Below are positions 8,469 to 16,850 of a DNA stretch of 64,000 bases, piece by piece. The DNA is from 34-65-8 sp963529855 (GTDB taxonomy: Bacteria; Pseudomonadota; Alphaproteobacteria; Sphingomonadales; Sphingomonadaceae). The DNA lies in NCBI GenBank assembly GCA_963529855.1, contig CAURZK010000002.1, positions 1 to 64,000 on the forward strand. Reading direction: 5' to 3'. A model generated the notes under the pieces. It did not search any database. It was not told where the DNA came from and was given only the letters and a program-made list of their open reading frames with translations. The position numbers were made by a program, and so were the translations under genes. Positions within the stretch are counted from its first letter, which is position 1. Each line of letters starts with the position of its first letter.

Positions 8469-9908
8469 GTGATTAAGCACAAATCTGAAACACCCGTGTC
8501 TACCGGCATAGAGGGGTTAGACGAGATTCTTCGGGGCGGTCTTCCTCCTTCCAACTTGTACATGATTCAAGGTCCGCCCGGTTCTGGAAAGACAACAGCT
8601 GCGCTGCAGTTTCTACGGACCGGTGTCAAGGCAGGGGAGCGTTGCATTTATGTAAGCTTGTCGCAGACCACAGCGGAGCTGGAATCAATCGCCCATTCGC
8701 ACGGCTGGACTTTGGACGGCATCCACGTCGAGGAGCTTTCATCATCTTCGGCCGTACACGCCGGGTCGGACCAGACAATCTTTCAGACCGCCGAACTGCG
8801 CCTTGATGAAACCCGTCAAATCATCGAGCGGGCCATTGAGGAGTACGAGCCGCACCGCCTGGTCTACGATTCACTGCTCGAGATCCGACTGATCACTGGT
8901 GACACCCCTCGGTTTCGGAGGGAATTGCTGGGATTCAAGGCCTTTCTGGCCAAGCGAAAAATCATTGCGCTACTGCTCGATACCCAGAGCGGCGACGCTC
9001 TGGGCAATGGAGAGGAAGTTGAGGGCATCGCGCACGGTGTGATCCGGCTTGATAAGTCGCTGGAAGATTATGGCCCCGTGCGCCGCCGTGTCGAAGTGAG
9101 TAAGATGCGCGGAGTTCCCGTCATCGACGGTTATCACGACATGGCGATACGCGATGGTGCAGGCGTTGTCGTTTTTCCGCGTATCGTTCCTGGCAATGCT
9201 GCCGAAATGCAAAAGCCGGACTTGATCAAATCGGGTGTCGACACACTCGACGAGATGTTTGGCGGCGGTCAGGAAGCGGGCACGACAACGCTCGTGATCG
9301 GCCAATCCGGGACCGGCAAATCGACCATGGCGTCGCTATACTCGACGGCGGCGCTGAAGCGCGGAGAAACTGTCGCGTTGTTCCTGTTCGAGGAACGGCT
9401 CGAGACTTTTTTCAGACGCTCGGAAGGCCTCGGAATGGAGCTGCGCAAGTTTCACGAAGATGGCCAGCTGATCATTCGCGACTTCAACCCTAACGAGATA
9501 TCTCCCGGTGAATTCGCACAGCTCGTGCAAAAAATCGTCGAAGAGGATCAAACTCGAGTGGTCGTCATCGACAGCTTTACAGGGTATTTGAATTCATTGC
9601 CGTACCGCGACAAGGCTGTACGAGACATTCAATCACTTCTCAAATTTCTTGCGCGCTCCGGGGTTTTGACGATGCTTATCGTCGCCCAACATGGTCTACT
9701 TGGCCAGAACGTCGGTATCGATGTCGACGTCAGTTTTCTCGGGGATACGGTTTTGCTGCTTAGGATCGAAGAGGATGAGGGCCGGCTGCGGCGCAACATA
9801 ACGGTGGTGAAGAAACGTCATGGGCCGCATGACCTCGATGTGCATGAACTTTTTATTCGCAGTTCGGGGATCAGTGTGGTGCCGTATAATCGTCTCCCGG
9901 ATTCGTGA
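8469..9908 (+). CDS. KaiC-like double-domain RecA-family ATPase
   Basis: A 479-residue protein made of two tandem KaiC (RecA-fold) domains. Walker A motifs are GPPGSGKTT (about residues 35-43) and GQSGTGKST (about 278-286). The CII domain keeps the catalytic Glu pair (LFLFEER), but the CI domain has YVSLSQTT where clock KaiC has a Glu pair, so CI ATPase may be altered. At the autophosphorylation site of cyanobacterial KaiC (Ser431-Thr432) I align VSFLGDT, which keeps Ser but has Phe for Thr. GTG at 8469 is preferred because GGAG sits six bases upstream; ATG 8451 and GTG 8400 are in-frame alternatives. No kaiA or kaiB is nearby. The stop overlaps the kinase start by GTGA, so translation is probably coupled. 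Confidence 0.93.
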   Translation: MIKHKSETPVSTGIEGLDEILRGGLPPSNLYMIQGPPGSGKTTAALQFLRTGVKAGERCIYVSLSQTTAELESIAHSHGWTLDGIHVEELSSSSAVHAGSDQTIFQTAELRLDETRQIIERAIEEYEPHRLVYDSLLEIRLITGDTPRFRRELLGFKAFLAKRKIIALLLDTQSGDALGNGEEVEGIAHGVIRLDKSLEDYGPVRRRVEVSKMRGVPVIDGYHDMAIRDGAGVVVFPRIVPGNAAEMQKPDLIKSGVDTLDEMFGGGQEAGTTTLVIGQSGTGKSTMASLYSTAALKRGETVALFLFEERLETFFRRSEGLGMELRKFHEDGQLIIRDFNPNEISPGEFAQLVQKIVEEDQTRVVVIDSFTGYLNSLPYRDKAVRDIQSLLKFLARSGVLTMLIVAQHGLLGQNVGIDVDVSFLGDTVLLLRIEEDEGRLRRNITVVKKRHGPHDLDVHELFIRSSGISVVPYNRLPDS

Positions 9909-10945
9909 GCGACATCAAATCATCTTTGGACCGGGATGCTTTCGATCGCGTCCTGTTGTTGGCACCCTATCGTCGGGACTCAGAATATCTCTCGTCGCTG
10001 CTGAACGAACACCACATTGAAGCAGTTCTCGCGGTTGGTACCGACCTTGCCCAATCTCTGCGTGAAGCCAGCGGCGTTCTTATCGCGACCCACGAGGCGC
10101 TAACGCCCACAGTAGTCGAAGAAGTAGCGAAGCATCTCGCCGATCAGCCCAGTTGGTCCGAAATGCCGGTTGTCATCCTGCTTGACCGAATGTCACCTGA
10201 TGCGCGGATTCGAAGCGAGCTTGCCGACTCCTGGCCGCGTGCCAGGTTGCTGTTCTACCAGCGTCCGGTCAGCGCCCTTGAACTGTTGAGCGGTATCCAG
10301 TCGGCGATGCTGGCCCGGATGCGGCAGCGCGAGGTCGGCGATCACATCGAGCGAGAAATCGAACTGCGCCGGGAACTTAACCATCGCGTTAAGAACATAC
10401 TCGCGAGCGTCGCTTCAATATTTCAAATGACACGCCGGGGTGCCGCCTCGCTCGAGGAATTGAGCGCTGACTTCGTCAGCCGTCTACAGGCTTTGTCTAA
10501 CGTCCATTCGGCAGTATTTCAGGCGGACGATGACGCGGTTTCCGTTCACGACGTGGCGGCTCTTACATTCGCCCCTTACGAGGTTCGCGGTACCCAGCGG
10601 ATTATAGCCAAGGGTCCACACCTCATGCTGGGTAGGGAATCGGCCACGACACTTGCTCTATGCCTGCATGAGCTCACAACCAATGCCATCAAATATGGAG
10701 CTCTTTCGTTTCCAGCGGGCAGGGTTACATTCGAATGGCAGCTTGATTCCGAGCGATTGTCGATCCGCTGGTGCGAAGAAGGCGGCCCACCCGTCATTCA
10801 ACCCCAACGATCGGGTTACGGCACGAAATACTTGCGCGCGGCACTCACAGGTCTTTTCGGGGAGGCTCCAAGCATCTGCTTTCTACCCTCTGGCCTAGAG
10901 TGCGCCGTGTCCGGCGACGCAAAAAAAATTCTTGGCAACTTCTGA
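9905..10945 (+). CDS. HWE-type sensor histidine kinase paired with the KaiC-like protein
   Basis: A 346-residue soluble kinase. Residues 1-135 form a receiver-like alpha/beta region (RVLLLAPYRRDSEYL...MPVVILLDR) with no obvious phosphoacceptor Asp, probably a pseudo-receiver input domain. The dimerisation/phosphotransfer helix carries RRELNHRVKNILA with His at about 160, typical of HWE/HisKA_2 kinases. The ATPase domain has LCLHELTTNAIKYGALS (Asn about 260) and the G-box-like GYGTKYLRAAL (about 304). There is no transmembrane segment, so it senses a cytoplasmic cue, plausibly the state of the KaiC-like ATPase. The GTG start overlaps the kaiC-like stop by 4 bases. Confidence 0.92.
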   Translation: MSDIKSSLDRDAFDRVLLLAPYRRDSEYLSSLLNEHHIEAVLAVGTDLAQSLREASGVLIATHEALTPTVVEEVAKHLADQPSWSEMPVVILLDRMSPDARIRSELADSWPRARLLFYQRPVSALELLSGIQSAMLARMRQREVGDHIEREIELRRELNHRVKNILASVASIFQMTRRGAASLEELSADFVSRLQALSNVHSAVFQADDDAVSVHDVAALTFAPYEVRGTQRIIAKGPHLMLGRESATTLALCLHELTTNAIKYGALSFPAGRVTFEWQLDSERLSIRWCEEGGPPVIQPQRSGYGTKYLRAALTGLFGEAPSICFLPSGLECAVSGDAKKILGNF

Positions 10946-10967
10946 GCCAACAACACGTTAGGCAGCA

Positions 10968-11366
10968 ATGATCACCTCTGGGCCGCTCCGCATCCTGTGT
11001 CTCGAAGATAATCCGCTTATTGCGTTTCACGTCGAGCAGATGATTGAAGATCTCGGCCATTTACCGGTGCTGACGCTCGGAAGCTTTGCCGAACTTCAAA
11101 AGCAAACGGCGCTTGAGGTGGATTGTGCGTTGATCGACATTGATTTGGTCGATGGCCGGACGGGACCGGATGCGGCAAAATGGCTCAAGGAGCGCCAGAT
11201 ACCGGGGCTCTTCGTGACCGGACAATACGAGATCGCGTCCCACTTCAGTGATCTCGTAAGGGGCATTCTCGTCAAACCGATAAGCACCGACTCTCTAGGA
11301 CTGGAGTTGGAAAGACTCTCGCTTCATCAATCTCATTCGCACGATGATCAGTTTCGAAATTCTTAA
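10968..11366 (+). CDS. Single-domain response regulator
   Basis: A 132-residue stand-alone receiver. Acidic pocket Glu13-Asp14 (CLEDNP), phosphoacceptor Asp57 (ALIDIDL), Thr84 (FVTG) and Lys103 (LVKP) are all present. It lacks an output domain, so it must act through protein contact or feed a phosphorelay, as with the general-stress and clock output systems of alphaproteobacteria. It starts 22 bases after the kinase gene and is the last gene of the operon. The C-terminal tail is His/Ser-rich. Confidence 0.92.
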   Translation: MITSGPLRILCLEDNPLIAFHVEQMIEDLGHLPVLTLGSFAELQKQTALEVDCALIDIDLVDGRTGPDAAKWLKERQIPGLFVTGQYEIASHFSDLVRGILVKPISTDSLGLELERLSLHQSHSHDDQFRNS

Positions 11367-11506
11367 TTCCCTCTAGGTGAGGGCTCCCATATTATTCGGC
11401 CAAGCCTATCTCGTCTTTGAGCTAAGCTGATATAGTTCCGCGAAAGTAGTGCTATCCCGCAGCTTGTTACAATAAACTTTCGATCCTTTGCCAAAATCTT
11501 CACAAA

Positions 11507-11683
11507 ATGCGAAGCATCGACGTCCAATTCGTGATTACGGGGGGGAGGGCGCAACTCCTGGCAGAGTTGGGTCATGACGTGACCTCATTGACGAACGCGC
11601 CCCGGTCGCTCGTGGCCCTAGAGGGGTACGAGCTTTCGATTGTCGAGCAACGAGCAAATTCGGGGGGGCTAGTGCAGTTTTGA
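11507..11683 (+). pseudogene. Fragment resembling the C-terminus of GTP cyclohydrolase II (ribA-like)
   Basis: A 58-residue frame reads AQLLAELGHDVTSLTNAPRS then LVALEGYELSIVEQRA. This matches the RibA pattern near its C-terminus (LxxLGVxxxRLLTNNPxKxxxLExxGIxIVER). The GTP-binding and zinc-binding parts of RibA are absent and no ribosome binding site precedes the ATG. I read it as a decayed remnant, but a short independent protein cannot be excluded. Confidence 0.4.
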
Positions 11684-11839
11684 CACCTGCTGTCCCCATC
11701 GAAGGGCGGCTACATTTCCTCGATTCGCCGATGGCTGGGATGTCATCACCGACCGCTTTGCTAGCCGCACAAATCGAGTCATCTGGTAGCACACACGATT
11801 TATAGCAGGGACTCGAATTAGGGGTATCGCAGGGGGTAT

Positions 11840-12013
11840 TTGCGAAAAGTATCAAATAAAAACCGTATATTACAACGCATTAGGTCGTATTTGTCTGATC
11901 CCTCCTCCGTGCTGTACAAGCGTGAGAATGTGCCCGCGCTGCGCCAACTTTTTGCGCGAACCGACCACGCCGGGAGAGGCAGCAAACCTGACAAGGATGA
12001 AGACCCCGCCTGA
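11840..12013 (+). CDS. Candidate small basic protein (57 aa, TTG start)
   Basis: A frame with coding-like composition: it contains SYLSDPSSVLYKRENVPAL, continues RQLFARTDHAGRG, and ends KPDKDEDPA. There is no ATG; TTG at 11840 has AGGGGG four bases upstream. The 5' half is AT-rich compared with the neighbourhood. Function unknown; it could be the tail of a disrupted gene. Confidence 0.3.
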   Translation: MRKVSNKNRILQRIRSYLSDPSSVLYKRENVPALRQLFARTDHAGRGSKPDKDEDPA

Positions 12014-12400
12014 TCGCATTGACCGATCTCAGGCGCACTAAGAGCCGGCTTTGACATCATTGACGGCTAAACATCCGAATTAAGGGCGCTTCGTTGCTAG
12101 ACGGTATCGGAATGGGCGAATAGCTTGATCCGGTGGATCTGCCGTTCAATGCTTCTTTGACGAATGGTGTACTTGGCCGGAAACGGCCACGAACATTTGC
12201 ACCATCGAAAGTCAGCTTCACTTGATTTGGCGGATATGACCAGACTGTCCGAAACCGGCCCAAATGCGGCCAGGATCGATGGTTCAGAATGCTCAAACAC
12301 AGTCCGCTAGGACCGCGATACATTTTCCTACGCGCGCGGACGACTTCTCAGCGGCTGGGACTGGCGAACTCCACTAACGCAGATCGGCGAATGCAGACGC
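12014..12400. other. Gap at the presumed left part of the mobile element
   Basis: About 390 bp with no gene I can support. Short frames on the minus strand (for example 12097-12300) have unusual composition and no start signals. I looked for a copy of the tRNA-Pro 3' end that would mark the left attachment site and did not see one. Confidence 0.35.
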
Positions 12401-12439
12401 AAAAAAAGGGTGGGGCGGCCCACCACAGCAGGCCGCCCC
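12401..12439 (-). terminator. Rho-independent terminator (minus strand)
   Basis: Perfect 9-bp arms GGGGCGGCC/GGCCGCCCC with a 10-base loop; read on the minus strand it is followed shortly by seven T residues. It ends the two-gene operon 13959-12449. The same arms recur in the terminator at 16797. Confidence 0.85.
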
Positions 12440-12448
12440 GATTTCGAC

Positions 12449-13276
12449 TCAATTGCCAACGATCCTCCGATCGGCGAATGCGAGCTGCATCAGCCGCTCG
12501 CTCAACGCCCTGGCGCCTTGCCGGTAGGCAAGCTCGCCCCAGTCAGGCCAGCGGTCGATGCGCTCATGGAGCCAGAACAGCATCCGGTCGCGCGCATAAT
12601 CGTCCGCGAACGTGACGGACCACAGAACGCGCGTGAGCGGGATGTTCGGTCCGAGGCCGACCCCCGCGAGCACGATGGCCGGCTGGCCTGCGATGTCCTT
12701 GCGCCCGAACCGGTATTGCAGGTGCAGGGTCGTACGGTCCTGTGCTGCGATCAGGCGATCGCGCTCGTCCTGATCGGGGGTGCCGGCGAGGCCGTGGAAC
12801 GACTTCAGCGTAGGCAGGCCGATCGCAAGCGGCGCTGCATCCGGGCTCCGTGTGGAGGCCAGCATTACCAGGACCGCGCGTCCCTCGGGCGACAGGTCTG
12901 CATCGAGACTGGCCTCCGGCTGCGGCATCAGCAGCTTGTGGCCGGCGAGCCAACTCATGTAATGCCTGCTCCGGTCCCAACTGCCGAACAGATCGACCGC
13001 GCGTTCCTCGGTGAAGATTACCCGGCGGTCGAGCGAGACTAGCGTGGCGAGCATGTATTCAAGCTCCTGGTTGCGGGTATCGGTGCGCGGGATCGCGGCC
13101 ATGCCCAACCGCTCCGTCCAGAAGTACTCGCGTACGCTGTGCCAGGTTTTGCCGGTATGGTCTGTCAGGGGCGGAAAGCCATCTAGCTCGCCTTGCGCCA
13201 CGAGCCAGTAGCCCCACGGCAGATTTGGGTTGAACCGGTCGGTGTAGGGGATCTCGTCCCAGTCGCGCGCGCTCAC
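12449..13276 (-). CDS. Unknown element-backbone protein, 275 aa
   Basis: Starts MSARDWDEIPYTDRFNPNLPWG; rich in Trp, Tyr and Arg, without signal peptide or membrane spans. Recognisable segments are WHSVREYFWTERLGM, a stretch VLAGVGLGPNIPLTRVLWSV and a C-terminal helical region. I know no function. It overlaps the upstream gene by 4 bases (ATGA), so the two are co-translated, and a strong terminator follows. Genes like this are common in the unknown backbone of sphingomonad integrative elements (general impression, unchecked). Confidence 0.8.
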   Translation of the reverse strand: MSARDWDEIPYTDRFNPNLPWGYWLVAQGELDGFPPLTDHTGKTWHSVREYFWTERLGMAAIPRTDTRNQELEYMLATLVSLDRRVIFTEERAVDLFGSWDRSRHYMSWLAGHKLLMPQPEASLDADLSPEGRAVLVMLASTRSPDAAPLAIGLPTLKSFHGLAGTPDQDERDRLIAAQDRTTLHLQYRFGRKDIAGQPAIVLAGVGLGPNIPLTRVLWSVTFADDYARDRMLFWLHERIDRWPDWGELAYRQGARALSERLMQLAFADRRIVGN

Positions 13277-13959
13277 CGGCGGCGCTCCGGATCTAGACCG
13301 ACCGGCGGCGGGGATGCCGGATCGAGCTGGGTCTCGCTATCGCTTGTTCCGTCGACAGCCGCTCTGAGCTGTCGAGCAAGCCTGCACGTCTGCGAATAGA
13401 CATAGGCGATATCACGATAGACCCGGCCATTCTCGGCGCCGAGGTCGTTCGCATTTACTTGACGACCGGGGACCAGATCGTGGTTCCGGTCGCACTGGAA
13501 CCCGAACCACCACAGCGGTTCGTGGCTGCCATGATTGTCATCACCATCCTTGCTCCGGCCCGGACGTTTCCGATTAGCCGTTTTCGGATGACAGATGGTG
13601 ATCTCCGTGGGCCCATCCTCGCAGGGCGCCGCGTAGTCGAGGCCGCCGTGCGGGCTGATTCCAAGCGCACCCGGCACGGCGTCGACCTCGAAGCCGAACA
13701 AGGGATTGTCTTCGCCGACGCCGACGAAACCGCCCAATACGCCGTCCTCCTGCCGCAAGATGGTACAGGCCAAGCCGGTGGACGCATCGACCCAGGCGAG
13801 CTTGTCCGGCTCGTGCTTCCAGGGTCCGTCGCCCGACGGATGGCGTGCGGGGACGTGGAACACCTGCGTCGCCTCGATCTGCGTGTCTGCAATGGGGTAG
13901 GTTTTGGTACCTCCGACCGGTACAAGCGCCTGGCTGGCTGTGGTTTTCTTCTTGGGCAT
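13273..13959 (-). CDS. Unknown element-backbone protein, 228 aa
   Basis: Starts MPKKKTTASQALVPVGGTKTYP with a basic N-terminus; the middle is rich in Gly, Asp and aromatic residues (VGVGEDNPLFGFEVDAVPGA), and the C-terminus is Pro/Arg-rich. It has two His/Cys-containing stretches (TEITICHPKT and GFQCDRNHDLVPG) but no motif I can name. It is first in a two-gene operon with the 275-aa protein. Confidence 0.78.
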   Translation of the reverse strand: MPKKKTTASQALVPVGGTKTYPIADTQIEATQVFHVPARHPSGDGPWKHEPDKLAWVDASTGLACTILRQEDGVLGGFVGVGEDNPLFGFEVDAVPGALGISPHGGLDYAAPCEDGPTEITICHPKTANRKRPGRSKDGDDNHGSHEPLWWFGFQCDRNHDLVPGRQVNANDLGAENGRVYRDIAYVYSQTCRLARQLRAAVDGTSDSETQLDPASPPPVGLDPERRR

Positions 13960-13981
13960 TTCGATAAATCCTTCGGAAACG

Positions 13982-14013
13982 AAAAAGGCCGCTGTCCGAC
14001 GTGGACAAGCGGC
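13982..14013 (-). terminator. Rho-independent terminator (minus strand)
   Basis: Read on the minus strand: GCCGCTTGTCC, loop, GGACAGCGGC, then CTTTTT. One base bulges in the stem. It lies after the gene ending at 14176 and just before the start of the next minus-strand operon. A second short hairpin (GCCCGCC-GGAT-GGCGGGC) lies a few bases upstream of it in the transcript. Confidence 0.75.
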
Positions 14014-14175
14014 TGCTGGTCGCCCGCCGGATGGCGGGCGCGGATGGCACGGTAGATCTTGGATGACGGGCCGTGCCGGCTCCCGCCATCCTGCTGGATC
14101 AGGTCATTTTTTTCTCCCTCTTCCTTCCATCGTTATCGCCGTCATCACGACGGCCGATCCGATCGCCGCTACGCC

Positions 14176-14763
14176 TCACGGCGAAGCGGCCCTGTCCGGC
14201 TTCCAACTCGGTGCCTTGCGTGCCTGCTCGATCGCGCGCCACACTTCCCATGCCGAGGCCAGCCAGTCGCGTTGCTTCGGCCGGCAGTGGGTCCACAGGA
14301 ATGTGAGCCACAGCGCCTGCGCATTGCGTGCGGCTCTGGCTTCCAGCCTCGTCCACATTGGACCGCTCTCGGCGACGATCCCGTAGGCCGCCGCCGCATC
14401 GAAAAGTTCGCGTCGGCCGCACGGCAGGCAGATCTTGGTGAGATCGGGCCGGTAGCGTGTGATCAACGACGGAGGGTGGGGAGGCAGCGTTCGGCCCAGG
14501 ATAAGGCTATGCCTTAAAGCGTGATCCTGCATACGCGGCGTGCGCAACAGCACCGTCGCATCGCGCGGGATACGCGCTGCAACAGACTCGATAATAGCAG
14601 CTTGCGTCGCGCCGGAACCGAATGAGCGACGGTCGAGCTCGAACCGCGCGTCGTTTGACGGGCCGGTCCTCACCATGAGCAGCGCGGCGCCCGGCGTTTG
14701 GCCGCCATCGATACAGACCGATACCAGAACGCGCGGATGCGATATGCGGCGGCCCGCGGTCAT
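14176..14763 (-). CDS. Unknown protein downstream of the PolB-like exonuclease, 195 aa
   Basis: Starts MTAGRRISHPRVLVSVCIDG, with a beta-strand pattern and an acidic residue (VSVCIDGGQT), then DATVLLRTPRMQDHALRHS. The pattern could fit an RNase H-like fold but no catalytic set is complete, so I leave it unnamed. The ATG at 14763 overlaps the stop of the upstream exonuclease gene (ATGA), which fixes this start; the much longer frame upstream is a shadow of that gene. The C-terminus is basic (PSWKPDRAASP). Confidence 0.7.
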   Translation of the reverse strand: MTAGRRISHPRVLVSVCIDGGQTPGAALLMVRTGPSNDARFELDRRSFGSGATQAAIIESVAARIPRDATVLLRTPRMQDHALRHSLILGRTLPPHPPSLITRYRPDLTKICLPCGRRELFDAAAAYGIVAESGPMWTRLEARAARNAQALWLTFLWTHCRPKQRDWLASAWEVWRAIEQARKAPSWKPDRAASP

Positions 14764-15659
14764 GCCGCCTGCTCCATCCGATAGATATTCCCACGAAGGC
14801 CCGCTGAACGCAGTCGGTCTCGTGCCCACGGCTTGAAGTCCCGGATCAAGAATGCACTGTCCGGACAGGCCGCCAGCGCCGCATCGGCGACGGCTATAGC
14901 GCCGCGTTCCGGGTCGCAGCAGATCTCCCCCATGGCTGCCAGCCAGCGAAGGCCGACAATCATGGTAGTCATGACATCTGCGAGGACGTGGTCGTGGACC
15001 GCGTCCCACTCGCCATTCTCGACCAGTTTTCCGATGGCCTCGGGCGGCGAGGGCTTGGCAGGGATGCCGCACCCTGCCGCGTACTCGTCGAGATGAACCG
15101 GATCGGCCTGCACTGTGGTCGAGCGGCACAGGTCGATCCGCTCACGGGCATGCGGCGAGGTATCGCGCAGATGGACCGGCAGATCCAGACCATGGCGGCA
15201 AGCCTGGTAACGCAGCACCGCGAGGTCTCGAGCCTCTCCGCCCCAGGTCACCAGCCGCGCATCGCGTCCGATCGCATCAAGCATGTCGAAAAAGCCGCGC
15301 AGGATGTCGACTTCGGCGTAATCGGCGAGCGTCTTGACGACCGGCTCGGCAATCTCGGGAACATCGCTTTGGCTGTCGAACCGCACCACCATCCAGGCGG
15401 CCGCGGCGATGGTCTGGAACGGCCAGCGGATTTTCTCTTCCTTGCGACGGCCGCGCTGGTCGTATTTCGGTTCGCGGCCGTATGCCCAGGACCCATGCGC
15501 CTCACGCCGGAACTTGAACTCGAAATCGCAGACGAGGAAGACACGCGGACAGCTCGTCTCTTCTCGCGCCCGCGCAGCGAGCCAGGCGTTTGCCTGCCGC
15601 TCAAGCGAGCGTTCCCACGCGGCGAGATCGGTGGCGATGGTGTAGATGTTATCGGTCAT
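14760..15659 (-). CDS. Predicted 3'-5' exonuclease, PolB-exonuclease-like (DEDD fold)
   Basis: A 299-residue protein with an RNase H-fold exonuclease core: an Asp-x-Glu motif in VFLVCDFEFKF (about residues 40-50), a second motif region LVTWGGEARDLAVLRYQA with a further Asp, and a C-terminal acidic site in VHDHVLADVMTT. These fit the family annotated as predicted 3'-5' exonuclease related to the PolB exonuclease domain. It is probably cytoplasmic and may act on element DNA during transfer or replication. Immediately upstream in the transcript is a long perfect hairpin at 15682. It overlaps the next gene by ATGA. Confidence 0.7.
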   Translation of the reverse strand: MTDNIYTIATDLAAWERSLERQANAWLAARAREETSCPRVFLVCDFEFKFRREAHGSWAYGREPKYDQRGRRKEEKIRWPFQTIAAAAWMVVRFDSQSDVPEIAEPVVKTLADYAEVDILRGFFDMLDAIGRDARLVTWGGEARDLAVLRYQACRHGLDLPVHLRDTSPHARERIDLCRSTTVQADPVHLDEYAAGCGIPAKPSPPEAIGKLVENGEWDAVHDHVLADVMTTMIVGLRWLAAMGEICCDPERGAIAVADAALAACPDSAFLIRDFKPWARDRLRSAGLRGNIYRMEQAA

Positions 15660-15681
15660 GTGTTTTCTTCCGTTGCAGATG

Positions 15682-15715
15682 CACGAAGGCCCGCCGGGTC
15701 GGGCGGGCCTTCGTG
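15682..15715. repeat. 14-bp perfect inverted repeat in the leader of the PolB-like exonuclease gene
   Basis: CACGAAGGCCCGCC and its exact complement are separated by six bases. It sits between two minus-strand exonuclease genes. There is no T-run after it on the minus strand, so it could be an attenuator, an mRNA-stabilising hairpin or a processing site rather than a simple terminator. Confidence 0.7.
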
Positions 15716-15747
15716 AGGGTCATTAAAGGTTGGATGATGAGCTGCGG

Positions 15748-16635
15748 TCACCGATGCCGTTCGTGTGCGGTCATGGTGCTTAGCGTCGGCTCCGGAAGGC
15801 CGCTGCGATAGAACCAAGCCCGCTCGTGATCGACGAGTTCAGGCTCGATCTCCTTCTCCCAGACGCTCGCGCCCGCGTTCCAGCGATATTGCCGCGCTTT
15901 CAGCAGATCCTTCTTCCCGATCGGCGAGCCGGTCGCGCGCACGAGCGTGGTGGTCCGGTCGGCTCCTTCCAGCAGGCGTTTGAAGTGTGTGCGTTCGGGA
16001 TCCGCGCCCCAACCGCTGCGACGCTGCTGGAGAAGCCAGAACAGCGACCAGACGTCGTCGCCCGCGCGGTGGCCGGTGCTATGCCAGCCTTCCTGTGCCA
16101 GCAGCCATTGCTGTGCGCGTCCGTCCATCCCCGCGCGCAGCCAGTCGATGTCCTTCATCGAACATCCCCAAGCGGCACCGGCGATCTGCGGACACCGCCG
16201 CTCCAGCCAGGCGATCTCGAACGACGAATTGTGCGCCACGAGCAGGTCCGCGCGATCGAGCATGGCGAGAATCGTTTCGTCGGGGATCGACTTGCCGATC
16301 AGGTGATGGTTTGCAAGGCCTGTTAGCCAGGTGATCCGAGGGTCAATCACGACGCCCGGATCCTCCTGCCATACGCGCGGAGCGCCGTGGTTCACGACCT
16401 CGCCGTTCTCGTCCACCCACACGAGCATGATAGCCAGTTCCATGATGCAATGGCTGGCGGGATCGAGACCGGTGGTTTCCAAGTCGATGAGGGCCAGGCA
16501 GCGCGCATCGGGCGGGGCGCCTGTCGGCGTATCGAAATAGGGCTGGGGGACCGCGCGCAGGACGCGGTAATTGCCGTCGGTTGCGAGGCGATGCGCGAGC
16601 GCTTCACTATCAGGGTTCAGATGTTCGGTAATCAT
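15748..16635 (-). CDS. DnaQ-like DEDDh 3'-5' exonuclease
   Basis: A 295-residue exonuclease. ExoI is CLALIDLETTGLD (Asp-x-Glu), ExoII is LLVAHNSSFEIAWLE and ExoIII is HRAGDDVWSL, whose HxAxxD form matches DEDDh enzymes such as the DNA polymerase III epsilon subunit. Beyond the core (about residues 45-215) an extra C-terminal part of about 80 residues contains LKARQYRWNAGASVWEKEI. That segment, seen at the C-terminus of other DnaQ-like proteins, may bind nucleic acid (inference). No polymerase gene is nearby, so this is probably an accessory nuclease of the element. Confidence 0.9.
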   Translation of the reverse strand: MITEHLNPDSEALAHRLATDGNYRVLRAVPQPYFDTPTGAPPDARCLALIDLETTGLDPASHCIMELAIMLVWVDENGEVVNHGAPRVWQEDPGVVIDPRITWLTGLANHHLIGKSIPDETILAMLDRADLLVAHNSSFEIAWLERRCPQIAGAAWGCSMKDIDWLRAGMDGRAQQWLLAQEGWHSTGHRAGDDVWSLFWLLQQRRSGWGADPERTHFKRLLEGADRTTTLVRATGSPIGKKDLLKARQYRWNAGASVWEKEIEPELVDHERAWFYRSGLPEPTLSTMTAHERHR

Positions 16636-16796
16636 TTAGGGTTGCCTTTCGGTTCGTTGCCGAACCGGCGAGGCGAGAGCCGAGCGTTCTCGCTCTTTTC
16701 CTCTCACCCTGCCGGTTCACCCGGCAGGTCTTCACTCCAGCCTTTTCATCGTCCGCATGCGCCGCGCCCGCGGTCATGTTTTCCCGCTGCGGATAC

Positions 16797-16824
16797 AAAA
16801 AAGGGGCGGCCTCTCGGCCGCCCC
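16797..16824 (-). terminator. Rho-independent terminator (minus strand)
   Basis: Perfect stem GGGGCGGCC-TCTC-GGCCGCCCC followed on the minus strand by six T residues. It terminates the kfrA-like gene. The arms are identical to those of the terminator at 12401. Confidence 0.9.
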
Positions 16825-16850
16825 GCTCCCAGTTTTATCGGGAGGATGCG

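Noticed and set aside
8469..11366. Full circadian clock interpretation
   Set aside because: No KaiA or KaiB gene lies nearby and the CI catalytic and clock phosphorylation positions differ, so only a KaiC-like signalling module is claimed.
14764..15129. N-terminal extension of the 195-aa gene
   Set aside because: It lies in another frame of the PolB-like exonuclease gene and is Arg/Gly/Cys-rich; the ATGA overlap at 14760-14763 gives the natural start.
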